Source: Coenobita brevimanus (Eukaryota > Arthropoda > Malacostraca > Decapoda > Coenobitidae). From it: 64,000 nt of DNA. The translations under genes were made by a program, and so were the position numbers. The stretch's first letter is position 1. Each line of letters begins with the position of its first letter. This document shows positions 1 to 11,689 of the stretch, piece by piece. The stretch is taken from positions 8,513,392 to 8,577,391 of the forward strand of contig CM064748.1 in NCBI GenBank assembly GCA_032717465.1, given 5' to 3'. Under the pieces are notes generated by a model, which was not told the origin of the DNA, did no database searches, and saw only the letters and a program-made list of their open reading frames with translations.

Positions 1-1236
1 CACCATCCACTCGCACTGTAGCCCTAGCTACTTCTTACATACTCTTCACAGCATTTAACAATTTCCTATCCACTCCATATATTCTTAATACCTCCCACAT
101 ACCTTGCCTATCTATTCTGTCATAAGCTTTCTCCAAGTCCATGAAGGCACCATACACTTTCCTTCCTTTCTCTAGATACTTCTCCACTAAACATCTTAGA
201 ACAAATATCTGATCTACACACTCTTTTCCCTTCCTAAATCCCCCTCATTCTTCTCCAACTAGCTCCTCTGTCATATGCCTAACCCTATCAATGAGTATTC
301 TACCATATATTTTACCAGTCACACTAAGAAGGCAAATAACACTATGGTTACCACATACTTCTCTCTCCCCTTTTCCTTTGTATAAAGGAAAAATTATACC
401 TGATTTCCAGTCCTCCGGAACCCTTCCCTCTTCCCAAGCCAATCTACACAACTTCCATAACCACCCCACAACAATCTCGCACCCATACCTCAGCTTTTCA
501 GCACACACTCCATCAATTCCTGGGGCCTTTCCCAACTTGATATTCTTCATTGCTTCCACTACTTCCCCCCTACTGATCTCTTCCTCCCTCCTCTCATCTC
601 TTCTTCTCCCAGCCATTCCCCAACCACATATACTCTCACTGCTCTCGCTCTCTACATTCAACAAATCCTCAAAGTGCTCTTTCCATCTCCTCAATTTCTC
701 TCTCTTCTCCACCAACAATCTATTATTCCTATCTTTCACTCCTCTACTATTTCCTCTTTCACACAGCCTTACTTTCATTACCTCCTTCCAAAACAATTTC
801 TTATTCTCCCTCCATTTCACACTCAGATTCCTCCCAAACTTTTCATCTACTTTCTTCTTACTCTCCTTCACTAGTCTCTTCACCTCCCTTCTCCCACTCA
901 CATATACCTCTCTCCTCTCTCTCATCTTCTCCCCTACCGTTACTCGCAAACCATTCACTATATGCCTTCTTCTTTTGTTCCACAGCTCATTTCACCTCAT
1001 CATTCCACCAAGTTGTCCCTTGCACACCCTTGCATCTCCTCCTCACTCCACAAACCACCTCACATGATGCGCCTATCTCTTCCGTGAATATCTTACGTCT
1101 TCCACCCCTTCCATCTGCTCTAGCTCATACCTTCCCAATCTGTCTTTCAATCTGCTCTTATACTCTGACATTTTCTCACTATCTTGCGAACTCTCCACTC
1201 TTCTCACAGGAGCTGTTTTCTCCTATCTTCTTTTTA
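1..1236 (-). pseudogene. RTE-clade LINE fragment (RTE copy A), linker and start of reverse transcriptase
   Basis: The minus strand encodes a basic linker followed by the fingers region of a non-LTR reverse transcriptase. An open segment at 245-958 contains the family signatures RRWKEHFEDLLNVE, KAPGIDGVC, GRVPEDWKSGIIFPLYKGKG and CGNHSVICLL. After a stop at 245-247 the frame continues towards position 1 with GGFRKGK, MDLEKAYDRID and YGVDRKLLNAVKSM, so the catalytic FADD box lies beyond the window edge. The same domain order is seen in the fuller copy at 17691-20755. The copy is dead: it has in-frame stops, and its upstream end at about 1236 abuts unrelated sequence, so endonuclease is missing. 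Assignment to the RTE clade rests on the apurinic-type endonuclease and RT wording of the full copy. Confidence 0.85.
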
Positions 1237-1237
1237 C

Positions 1238-1338
1238 GCGGTGGGGCACTAACCCACCACCAACCCTTTTAGTCGCCTCGTACGACAAGCAGGGATACTG
1301 GGGGAGTATTCTTGAAACCCCCCTACCCCCAGGGGGTA
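1238..1338. repeat. Conserved motif resembling a SINE central domain
   Basis: About 100 bases contain an aaCCCACCACC box, GTCGCCTCGTACGACAAGC, GGGATACTGGGGGAGTATTC and a C-run/G-run hairpin (ccccctacccccaggggg). From memory this block resembles a deeply conserved domain spread through SINEs of many marine invertebrates; I cannot confirm that here. It is single-copy in this window and sits exactly between RTE copy A and X copy 1. Confidence 0.4.
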
Positions 1339-3066
1339 GTGGTATCATATATTTTAGCTTGAAAACTTGCCGTTGACGTGGTCCTAGAACCCAACCGATA
1401 TTTTATCATTAGTTACGTGTTCCATTATACGACTATGCCAAATTGAACCTGACTGCTCGTATCCTTGTGACCTTCCTGAATCAGCCAAACTATAACAACC
1501 AGAGAAAATGGTAAAGATACATAAGACTCACCAACTCATCCTCTTTCAAATGAAAGTATCCCCTCGTCTCCAGGTGGTCCTGTCAATGAGTAAGGATAAA
1601 TTAAAGTTCAATGGGTGATGGGAAGATGCTATACAAGTCAACCAGCTTTGCTCCGCACCTAAAATCGTGACGGCTATACAAGTTGACCAGCACATAGGGG
1701 ATATACATTTTTTTTTCTCTCTCTCTCAGTTTCCCTAATGCTTTCTACTTCCTCATCTCCCACACTTTTGTTGAAAACTTTTTGGCTACTTCTATCATTC
1801 CCCATTTCACACTGATCACTAAACCTAATACATTATGCCACTCCTCTGGCCTCCCTATTCTTTATTTCTTCCCATTTCCTCTTCCCCGAACAGTCTGTAT
1901 TTCTTCCTGTAGCTCTCTTCTCCATTCTATAGTATTTCCACTACATTATTAAGTGGTCAACCGTTCCTTCAAATGGGGTCACCTTCGTGCACACAATTTT
2001 CAGATCATATCGCACCATCCTGCTATCTACCTATTTGCCCATTCATTTGAAAAATCCTGTTCATGTCATATACTGCATAACGGTTTTTCAAGCCACCCTT
2101 CACTCTTTCATTCACTCAGTTAAAGTTCCTACATAACTGCATATATCTGCCTTGATCACATAAATGCAGTTCTCCACACTGCTCCATTTCTGGCAGCCTG
2201 CCTATTCAGTCCCCTTATCTCTGAGGGCACACTGTATGACCTACCCTTGACGCTCACATCCTTCACCTTCCACACCCAGTTCTCATGTTCCATCTTATGA
2301 ACATGGCCAAACCATCTCACTCTACCCCTCCTCTTCACAACACCAATACATTCAAGTACCATTCTTCCTCTCAGCTCTTCATTTGTAATAACAACCCTGT
2401 AATAGTATTATTATTACCCTCAGGCCTATCATTCAAAGATGCACTACACACCCATATCATAATTATCACTGCTGTATGTCTCAGCCTAAGAATATCCTCT
2501 TCCTTTACCATCCAGGTCTAAGTATTCTACCACATTACACTTCTAACATATGCTGTATACAAGGATCCCTTAGCACAGGAGAGCCCTTACAATATAAGGA
2601 AAGGCAAAAGTCCCTGAACTTCCCCCAGTTGTACCACAGTTAGCTCCAGCCCTTCCTCCACCACATAACATGTTACCCAAAAAATGAATCTCCTTGACAC
2701 ACTTCAGCGACTCTAAAGCAAGATCAATCATTTCACGCCACTTAATCTTTATCTGTTTTCCCCAACACACTGCATATACAAGATCAGGATTATTTTGGAG
2801 ATTGCCTATCATAGCACTACGTCGTTTATACACCCACATATCACAAACTCCGCACAAGATAGAGATACTTCCCACACTCTTGTGGCAAATTGTACATGGC
2901 CACACTTCTTCTACTTTGACTGTACCACCACAAGCCCTAGATATCATCACTTTTCTTTTATCTACATTTACTCTTGAACCTTTGTACTCCATTCCAACTC
3001 TCCACTTTGTAATCTTTCCTCCCCCTCCCTCTACTTTTCTGCAATGACACAAAATAATCGGCCAGA
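1339..3066 (-). pseudogene. LINE family X, 3' part, copy X1 (inverted)
   Basis: On the minus strand, 2570-3052 encodes a region typical of the end of an RTE-like reverse transcriptase: KWRVGMEYKGSRVNVDKRKVM, then a double cysteine motif (WPCTICHKSVGSISILC, then GVCDMWVYK) that looks like a small zinc-binding domain, then HFLGNML. Further along, 2156-2362 encodes RGRVRWFGHVHKMEHENWV, the LRWFGH-type C-terminus of such proteins. About 800 bases of shared tail follow, down to 1339. Stops and frameshifts make it non-coding. Reverse complement comparison shows it matches X2 (6003-7300) and X3 (25619-26725). At 3066 it joins RTE copy B by a junction that also occurs at 25618. Confidence 0.75.
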
Positions 3067-5668
3067 GGAGTGTGTATTGTTGTGAGTAACAGATGGAAGG
3101 AGAATATTAGAGAATATGGATCAGTTGGCTCATGGATTGTGTAGGTAAGATTGAAATTTGGACTACAAATGTGGGCGATTGTGTGCGTGTATGCACCAAC
3201 GCAAGATCATGCAAGCACAGTGAGAGAAGAGTTCTGGACAAATGTGGAAGCGTGCATGGAAAAGTTTGAAAGGAATGAGTGTTTTTGACTGCCGATATGA
3301 ATGGTAAAGTAGGGAATGTGACTGTGGATGGAGTAGTTGGTGGGTGAGGTGTGCCTACAGAGATGGATGAGAACGGCAGTGCTTTAGTGGACATTGTGCC
3401 GGGAGGGGGTTCATCATAGTCAATATCCTCTTCAGGAACAAAATATTCCATAGGTATACGTGGCGAGTGATGAGAAGGGTGGGTGGTGAACTGAATGACC
3501 GGAAGGGCAATGATTGATTATGTGTGTGTGGGTGAAAGGATGTGAAGATGTGTAATGGATGCAAGAGGATACTGAGGTTGGGGGAGTGGACTTTCTGACC
3601 ACCTCTTGCTGGTGGTGAGAATCAAGGTCCAAGTGAAATGGAGAAATAGAAGGGAAGAACAGGAGGAAGTACTTCATGCAAGGAGGGTAGAAAGGTTACA
3701 AGAGGATTAAAAAGGCTGAATATAAGAGAGAAAAGGAGGATGAATTGGGTAAATATGAATTACAGCTGATGGGGGTCATGGAAGATGCATGCAAGATATT
3801 CACAGAAGAAATCTGTGCAGCATGTGATGTGCTGTGTGGGGTAGAAGAGAAGACGAAAGGGGGTGCAAGGAACAGTATGGTGGAATGAAGACGTGAGACA
3901 GGCTGTGCCACAAAAGAAGAAAGCATGTAGTAAAGGGATGAGAAACAAGGACGCGGAAGAAGTTAAGAGACGGAAGAGAGAGTTATATGTCGAGAGGAAC
4001 AGAGAGGTCAGAAGATTAGTAAGAGAGAGTACGAAGGGAGTGGACGAGGAATTTGGAAAAAAATTTCAGTGTAAAGTACAGGGAATGTAAGAAAATGTTC
4101 TGGAAAGAAGTAAAGAGAATTAGACAGGGTGGGACAGAGAGACAGGAAGAAATCAGTAGGATGGAAGTTGTGGAAGCAACGAAAAAAGTTAAAATCGGGA
4201 AATCCCTAGGAATTCATGGAGTGAGTGGTGAAATGCTGAAGCATGGGGGAGAGATAGTAGTAGAATGGATGTGGAAGACGTGCAGATTAGCCTGGGAGGA
4301 AGGTAGAGTCCCAGAGGATTATAAGACGGGCAATAATTATTTCCTTGTACAAAGGAAAACGAGAAAAAGAGTGTCTGGTAATCATAAGGGCATTTGTCTT
4401 CTTGGAGTAATAGGAAAAGTATATGGTAGGATCCTTAGTGACAGAGTTAGGGAAATAACTGTAGGAATTAGTTAGAAAACAACAGGGAGGTTTTTCGGAG
4501 GGGAAAGGGTTATGTAGATCAGATATTCATTCTTACATCTTTAGTGGAAAGTTCCCAGAGGAGGGAGAGAAGTTCTATGCAACCTTCATGGATTTGGAGA
4601 AAGCATATGACGGGGTGGATAGACATGGGTTATGCAAAGAATTAAGAATATCTGGAGTAGATTAGAAGTTGTTGAATGCAGTGAAGAGCAGGTATGAGGG
4701 TGCTAGGGCTGTAGTGACTGTGGATAGTGACTGAGTGAATTTCTCTATTTGAAGGTTAGATTCAAACAGGGATGTGTCATGTCTCCATGGTTGTTCGATC
4801 TGTATATGGATGAGGTTATCAAAGAGATACAAGGTAGGGTACTGGATGTTGGAGCAACCCTAATGAAACAGGACAGTGTTTGGAAACTCCCTGTATTGTT
4901 GTTTCCAGATGATACTGTGATGTTAAGTGAAGACGTAGGGAAGCTGAAAGGCTTCGTGGATGAGTTTGGGAGTGTGTGTAAGAAACAGAATGTAAAGGTG
5001 AATAAAGTTATGGTCTTTGAGAGAAGTGAAGTCAGCAAATGTGCACTGAGGTTGGATGAGGAAAAAATGGAAAAATAGCAGTGCATTTTAGTACTTGGGT
5101 AGTGTGATGAGTAACAATGGAAGTTCAGAGGATGAAGTGCTTGGAAGTGTACAACAGGGATAAAAAGGTTGCTAGTTCCTTCAAAGCAGTGATAAGAAAC
5201 AGGGAAATGAGAATGGAAGTGAAGATGTTACTACATGACAGCATTGTGATACCAACTCTGACATATAGAAGTGAAGCTTGGACCTTGTAGGAGGGACAGA
5301 GGTCAATAGAGAGAGCAGTGGAAATGAGTTATTTGAGAGAAGCATGTGGAGTCACAGGGAGAGACTGACAAATAAAGAAGTAAAGGAGCATTGTGGTGTG
5401 GATGTGGATGTGACAGGAAGCATTGGGAGACATACATTGAGGTAGTTGGGCCTTGTAGACAGGATGGAGACTGTTGAGGAGTGTATGTGAGTGAAGTGGA
5501 GGGGATGCCAAGGATGAAATGGATGGATGGAGTGGAGAGGTATATGAGAGGGGGGGGGGGTGCTAGAAGCAGGGCAATGAAATGGCAGGGGACAGGGGGA
5601 CATGGAGGCGATTTGTTTGTGGCCACCCCTTACGGGATTAAAGCGTCTGGCAATAGATAGATAGATAG
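3067..5668 (+). pseudogene. RTE-clade LINE, 5'-truncated and decayed (RTE copy B)
   Basis: The plus strand preserves, in several broken frames, part of the endonuclease (MWAIVCVYAPTQDHA at about 3163-3210, DMNGKVGNV, DENGSALVDI, RYTWRVMRRVGGELN), the basic linker (3863-4090), RT fingers (4125-4475), RT palm and thumb (4560-5078) and the C-terminal region. The FADD box reads FPDDTVM near 4905, an altered active site. It ends with GGGATTAAAGCGTCTGGC and a (GATA)n-type tail. The copy starts inside the endonuclease. Many stops and a G-run show it is old. Confidence 0.85.
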
Positions 5669-6002
5669 GTATTAAAAGATGCACTTGGGTTTTTCTGGCT
5701 CCATGAAATCTGCCTATTCTGCATCTTTAGGTGGGAAAACAGATCTGGATGATGATGATGATGACGATAATATCAAACTTTAAATAACCTTCAATAAAGT
5801 TTGTTTAAATAACCCTGGCCTCCCCATCACCCCTTACAGCCAGCCCAGTCCACAGGCAAATACAAAATTACAAAAAGCATAATACACTACATTAAAACTA
5901 CCATCATCATCCAACCCTTTCCTTTATCAGATATGGCTTCAGGAAATCAGTAACAAAATACTACCGTCCCCATACAACACTAGGTACGTCAATAGATAGA
6001 TA
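5669..6002. repeat. Repeat Y, copy 1, with polyadenylation-like signal
   Basis: This interval holds a short repeat seen again at about 13600-13830 and 17040-17214. Shared landmarks are gcatctttaggtgg, a (GAT)n run, ttcaataaagtttgttt and cagccagcccagtccacagg. AATAAAG suggests a former 3' end of a transcript. No coding potential is visible. Confidence 0.6.
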
Positions 6003-6851
6003 GCAGTGTAATGTGGTAGAATAGTTAGACCTGGATGGTAAAGGAAGAGGATATTCTTAGGCTCAGACATACAGCAGTGATAATTATGATATGGGTGTGT
6101 AGTGCATCCTTGAATGATAGGCTTGAGGGTAATAATATTACTATGGCAGTGTTATTATTACAAATGAAGAGTTGAGAGGAAGAATGGTACTTGAATGTAT
6201 TGGTGTTGTGATGAGGAGGGGTAGAGTGAGATGGTTTGGCCATGTTCATAAGATGGAACATGAGAACTGGGTGTGGAAGGTGAAGGATGTGAGCGTCAAG
6301 GGTAGGCTTGTGAGAGGCAGAGCAAAAAAGACCTTGGACAGGGTCATACAGTGTGCCCTCAGAGATAAGGGGACTGAAAAGGCAGGCTGCCAGAAATGGA
6401 GCAGTGTGGAGAACTGCATTAATGTGATCAAAGCAGATATATGCAGTTATCTAGGAACTTTAACTGAATGAATGAAAGAGTGAAGGGTGGCCTGAAAAAC
6501 TGTTATGCAGTATACGACATGAACAGGATTTTTCATATGAATGGGCAAATAGGTAGATAGCAGGACGGTGCGATATGATATGAAAATTGTGTGCACGAAG
6601 ATGACCCCAATTAAAGGAACAGCTGACCATTTAATAATGTAGTGGAAATACTATAGAATGGAGAAGAGAGCTACAGGAAGAAATACAGACTGTCCAGGGA
6701 AGAGGAAATGGGAAGGAATAAAGAATAGCGAGGCATGAGGAGTGGCATAATGTATTAGGTCTATGGATCAGTGTGAAATGAGGAATGACAGAAGTAGCTA
6801 AAAAGTTTTCAGCAAAAGTGTGGGAGATGAGGAAGTAGAAACCATCAGGGT

Positions 6852-6901
<50 letters not shown>

Positions 6902-7300
6902 CAAAAAAAATGTATATCTCCAATGCGCCGGTCGACTTGTATAGCCGACACGATTTTAGGTGCGGAGCAAAGCTGGTCGACTTGTATAGCGTCTTCTCAT
7001 CACCCATTGAACTTTAACTTATCCTTACTCATTGACGGGACCACCTGGAGACGAGGGGATACTTTCATTTGAAAGAGGATGAGTTGATGAGTCTTATGTA
7101 TCTTTACCTTTTTCTCTGGTTGTTATAGTTTGCCTGATACAGGGAGGTCCCAAGGAGACAAGCAGTCAGGTTCAATTTGCAAAAATCGTATAATGAATTC
7201 TCGTATAACAAAACACGTAACTAATGGTAAAATATCGGTAGGGTTCAAGGACCTCGTCAAAGGCAAGTTTTGAAGCTAAAATTTACGATACCAAATGCAA
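6003..7300 (+). pseudogene. LINE family X, 3' part, copy X2
   Basis: An open stretch at 6172-6471 gives RMVLECIGVVMRRGRVRWFG, HVHKMEHENWVWKVKDVSVK and RGRAKKTLDRVIQCALRDKG, the C-terminal segment found after the reverse transcriptase in one RTE-like family. The first part of X, with the cysteine motif, is absent here. The following 800 bases include (GA)n at 6855-6901 and two copies of ggtcgacttgtatagc around 6930-6990. They match X1 in reverse complement down to 1339. X1 and X2 therefore form inverted arms of about 1.2 kb around RTE copy B. Confidence 0.7.
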
Positions 7301-7795
7301 CAAACATATCTATATTACTGAACTGTAGAGAAAGCAACCTATCTATCTATAAAACATGCATAACACTCATCTACAGGTGGTAATGTTGTGTTGGAAGAGG
7401 GAAGCTAGCAGTCTCCTGCTGAGCAGTGTCGCCAAATTCCCAAACCTATATTATTGTACCCGGCACGTTAAAATTATCACTTTTTGATCAAAATTATCTC
7501 AATCATAAACAAAGGCATTTCTTCACAAAAATTGGTAATTACTGTGGAATTAATATATTTATATGTGGAGTGATTAATTAACATTACTGAATTTGTTTAA
7601 CTGTTAAGTACCTTGCAGATTATAATACTGGTTATCGTAAGTTACTAAATCCTACAGTTGTACTAGTGTTACAGTTGACTTGTCAATTTTGCAATCCCTG
7701 ATTTATTTTTCAGATTATGAAATTATGAGAGTTACCACATTATTGCATGCATGCTATCACATATCGCAAAGTATGCCAAATATCGCATAGTGTGA
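7301..7795. repeat. Partial copy of the Z flank repeat; otherwise nothing recognised
   Basis: Positions 7345-7545 match the start of the Z segments at 10165 and 15240 (aaacatgcataacactcat, gaagagggaagctagcagtc, gttaaaattatcac). The rest, 7545-7795, is AT-rich with no recognised feature. This is a third, short copy of the flank that travels with the duplicated RTE units. Confidence 0.65.
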
Positions 7796-10138
7796 GGCAA
7801 TGATAGACTACGTGTGTGTGGATGAGCGAATGAGAAGACAAGTGTTGGATGCAAGAGTGTGGAGAGGGTGGGAGAATGGAGTCTCGGACCATCACTTAGT
7901 GATGGCCAAGGAAGAGCTGCAAAGATAGTGGTTGAGGAGACGAAGGGGAAGACAAGACGAAGCAACTCCTGTGAGAAGAGTGGAGAAATTGCAAGACAGT
8001 GAGAAAATGACAGAGTATAAGAGCATAGTGGAAGAAAGATTGGGAAGGTATGAGCCAGAGCTGATGGAAGGGGTGGAAGACGTATGTAAGACATTCACGG
8101 AAGAGATAGGCTTAGCGTGTGAGGAGGCTTGTGGAGTGAGGAGGAGATGCAAGGGTGTGCAAGGGACAGATGGTGGAATGATGAGGTGAAACGAGCTGTG
8201 GAACAAAAGAAGAAGGCATATAGTGAATGGTTAGCGAGTAGAGGTAGGGGAGACGATGAGAGAGAGAAGAAAGAGGTGAATGTGAGCAGGAGAAGGGAGG
8301 TTAAGAGACTGGTGAAGGAGAGTAAGAAGAAAGTGGACGAACAGTTTGGGAGGAATCTGAGTGTGAAATGGAGGGAGAGTAAGAAATTGTTTTGGAAGGA
8401 GGTAAAGAAAGTAAGGCAGTGTGAAAGGGGAAATAGTAGGGGAGTGAAAGATAGGAATAATAGATTGTTGGTGGAGAAGAGAGAGAAATTGAGGAGATGG
8501 AAGGAGCACTCTGAGGATTTCTTGAATGTAGAGAATGAAAGTAGTGCGAGTATAAGTGGTTGGGGAATGGCTGGGAGAAGAAGAGATGAGAGGAGGGAGG
8601 AAGAGATCAGTAGGGCAGAAGTAGTGGAAGCAATGAAGAACATTAAGTTGGGGAAGGCCCAAGGAATGGATGGAGTGTGTGGTGAAATGTATAGGTATGG
8701 GGGTGAGATTACTGTGGAATGGATATGGAAGTTGTGTAGACTGGCTTGGGAAGAGGGAAGGGTTCCAGAGGACTGGAAATCAGGTATAATTGTTCCTTTA
8801 TACAAAGGAAAAGGAGAGAGAGAAGTATGTGGTAACCATAGGGGTATTTGCCTTCTTAGTGAGACTGGTAAAATATATGGTAGAATACTCATTGAAAGAG
8901 TTAGCCATCTGACAGAGGTGCTAGTTGGAGAACAACAAGGGGGATTTAGGAAGGGAAAAGGGTGTGTTGATTAGATATTAGTTCCAAGATATTTAGTGGA
9001 GAAGTATCTAGAGAAGGGAAAGAAAGTGTATGCTGCCTTCATGGACTTGGAGAAAGCTTATGACAGAATAGATAGGCAAGGTATGTGGAAGGTATTAAGA
9101 ATATATGGAATGGAGGGGAAATTGTTGAGTGCTGTGAAGAGTATGTACGAGGGAGCTAGGGCTACGGTGCGAGCGGATGGTGAGCTGAGTGAGTTCTTTA
9201 ATGTCAATGTGGGACTGAAACAGTTGTGTGATGTCTCCATGGCTGTTTAATATATACATGGATGAGGTTGTAAAGGTGGAAGGTAGGGCAGTGGATGTGG
9301 GGGTGGCTCTAATGAATGAAGGTGAGATTTGGAAGATTCCAGTGTTGCTGTTTGCTAATGATGCAGTATGTTGAGTGAGGATGAATGAGAGTTGCAAGAT
9401 TTGGTGAATGAATTTGGGACAGTGTGTAGGAGGAGGAATTGGAAAGTTAATGTAAACAAATGCAAAGTTATGGTGTTTGAGAGGAATGAAGTCACAGAGT
9501 GTGCAGTGAGGTTGGATGGTGAGGATATGGAGAATGTGAGTGCATTCAAGTACTTGGGTAGTGTGATGAGTAAGGATGAAACTTTGGGGAATGAAGTGCG
9601 TGAAAGGGTACAGCAGGGAAGGCAGGTTGTTGGTACACTGAAAGCAGTGATGAGAAATAGGGAGGTGAGTATAGAAATTAAGAAGTCACACCATGACAGT
9701 ATTGTGATCCCCACCATGACGTATGGAAGCAAGGCGTGGATCTTGCAAAAGGGGAACAAGTCAAGAGTAAGAACAGTGGAAATGAGTTGCTTGAGAGGAG
9801 TATGTGGAGTGACGTGGAGGGACAGGTTGACGAATGAAGAAGTGAAGGAACGTTGTGGGGTGGATGTGGATGTGGTTGAGAAGATTAGGAGAAATAACCT
9901 GAGGTGGTTTGGACATGTGAAGAGAATGGAGAATTACTAAGAGGGTGTATGTAGGTGAGGTGGAGGGAGGGAGAGGGAGGGGTAGACCGAGGATGAGGTG
10001 CAGGGATGGAGTTGAGAGGTATATGAGGGAGGGGAGGGTGAGTTGGGGGGAGGTTAGTCAAATGGTGGGTGACAGAGCGACTTGGAGGCATTTTGTCTGC
10101 GGCCACCCTTTGAGGGATTAGGGCGTCGGGCTATAGAT
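7796..10138 (+). pseudogene. RTE-clade LINE, 5'-truncated (RTE copy C, duplication unit 1)
   Basis: The copy starts in the last endonuclease block (AMIDYVCVDERMRR, VSDHHLVMA). A long open stretch at 8129-8974 covers the basic linker and RT fingers (RRWKEHSEDFLNVE, GRVPEDWKSGIIVPLYKGKG). A stop TAG at 8972 is followed in frame by MDLEKAYDRIDRQGMWKVLR (8996-9250), then a frameshift in the conserved block that normally reads GLKQGCVMSPWLF (here GLKQLCDVSMAV). The catalytic FADD box is FAND near 9354. Thumb and C-terminus follow (9392-9940: NVNKCKVMVFERNEV, NNLRWFGHVKRMEN; then GGRGRGRPRMR). The end is agggcgtcgggctatagatagatagata. Not functional. Confidence 0.87.
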
Positions 10139-11601
10139 AGATAGATACACATTAATTAAACATATGAAACATGCATAACACTCATTTATCGGTGGTAATG
10201 TTGTGTTGGAAGAGGAAAGCTAGCAGTCTCCTCCTGAGCAGTGTTGCCAGATTCCCAAACCCATATGATCGTACCCGGCACGTTAAAATTATCACTTTTT
10301 AATCAAAATTCTCTCACTCACAAACAAAGGCATTTCTTCACATCTGTTCCAAAATCTTTATGCCTCTATAATATCCTCTTTCCAGATCATCACCATTCCC
10401 CTTGTACATTATCATCAACACTGAATCCTGTGTTGCCCCATGAGGAGCGTAAGTGCCCGGGGCTAGGCAAGTTGGACCTGACATTTCAGATGAGAGTCAG
10501 TAGCCTCACTCATCCCTCAGTGGCATTACTTGAGCAATAAACCCCAACCACCCATCTGATATAAACCTGCACTGCCTCAATCCAAATGAAGTGCCTTAAT
10601 TACCCACTAAATCACCAGGTGCCATAATTTGCTTATATGATTACCACCCAGCATAGTAAATGGTTTCCTGGTGTACAGGAAACCATTTGGCTTGTCACAC
10701 TTCTCTTGTCCACATACACAATTACACTAATCAGCCAATTATCTGGGAAAACACACTCATAAATAATCATATTTATAAAACCTGTAACTATCTTCATTCC
10801 TATATCTTATGAGGCCTTCACCATTTCAGCAGTCAACCCAGACACAGTTGCTGCCTTCCCCACCTGCATCCCTCCTATTCCCCTGCTCACAGTAGCAGCA
10901 TCAAGCAAAGGCCAACAGCCAAACGCTGGATCTGCTGGCTCCAAACCTTCCCTGTCCCAAACTCATCATTCAACAACCAGTTGTAATGCTCTCTCCACGC
11001 ATCTTGAATACCCTCACTGCCCACCACTACCTTTCCTTCAACATTCTTCACACACTGATATCCCAATATTCCCTCTTCATCTGATTTGCCACCTTAAGTA
11101 TCATAGTCTTCCTCTGCACATTATTAAGGTTGTCAAGTAAATGTCTCTGAGACTCAGATTTTGCCCTGAAAACCTCTTATCTAGCCCTATGCTTGCCACT
11201 AAACTGTGAAACTATTTTTGAACAAGTCAGCCAAGCAGCATAATTTGTATGAAAGTATAGTTCACAAGAAATGAGCTGACAATTATCTTACCTAACTTCT
11301 TATACCAAGACGTAGACTCGTCACATACCGAACAAACCACATTTTCTGGCCCTGAGTCGGTCAGTTAATAACGAGCATCGGTCACAAAGCCCTTTTCACA
11401 CTCGCTGCACTTAATGTCAAAACTTGAATTTCACTGCCCCCTCATCATTAGCATTTTTAGTTTTTCAATCACTGTCCAACAAAGACACTACCCACATCAT
11501 GTAACACCTAACACATTTTATCTGACTGTCCAAATCTTACTCTTGTTCGCATTAAGCTCCCACACCACACAATAAAGTTAGTGCGGAACTGCACACTCAG
11601 T

Positions 11602-11604
<3 letters not shown>
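10139..11604. repeat. Duplicated flank segment Z, unit 1
   Basis: This segment is nearly identical to 15217-16680 along its whole length, differing by scattered substitutions and very short indels. It contains a perfect hairpin at 10658-10688 (stem AAATGGTTTCCTG, 5-base loop). I see no convincing gene: the longest open stretch (10241-10540) is short and lacks a recognisable domain. It belongs to the tandem segmental duplication, not to the RTE, because the RTE tail ends before it. Confidence 0.75.

Positions 11605-11655
<51 letters not shown>
11605..11655. repeat. (AT)n microsatellite
   Basis: About 25 AT units lie at the breakpoint where LINE C1 interrupts unit 1 of the duplication. Unit 2 has only ttattatatg at the same place. 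Confidence 0.95.
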
Positions 11656-11656
<1 letters not shown>

Positions 11657-11689
11657 TATTTTTTAAATAACAGAACGGAGGAAGGAAAA

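Noticed and set aside
291..1067. Long plus-strand open frame (258 codons), and similar ones at 8095-8892 (minus) and 18095-18889 (plus)
   Set aside because: They are antisense shadows of RTE coding sequence; composition (Ser/Pro/Phe/Leu-rich) reflects the complementary purine-rich RTE strand.
2285..2521. Repeated small ORF starting MFHLMNMAKPSH (also 6025-6261 and 26149-26385)
   Set aside because: Antisense of the conserved LINE X C-terminal region; repeated only because X is repeated.
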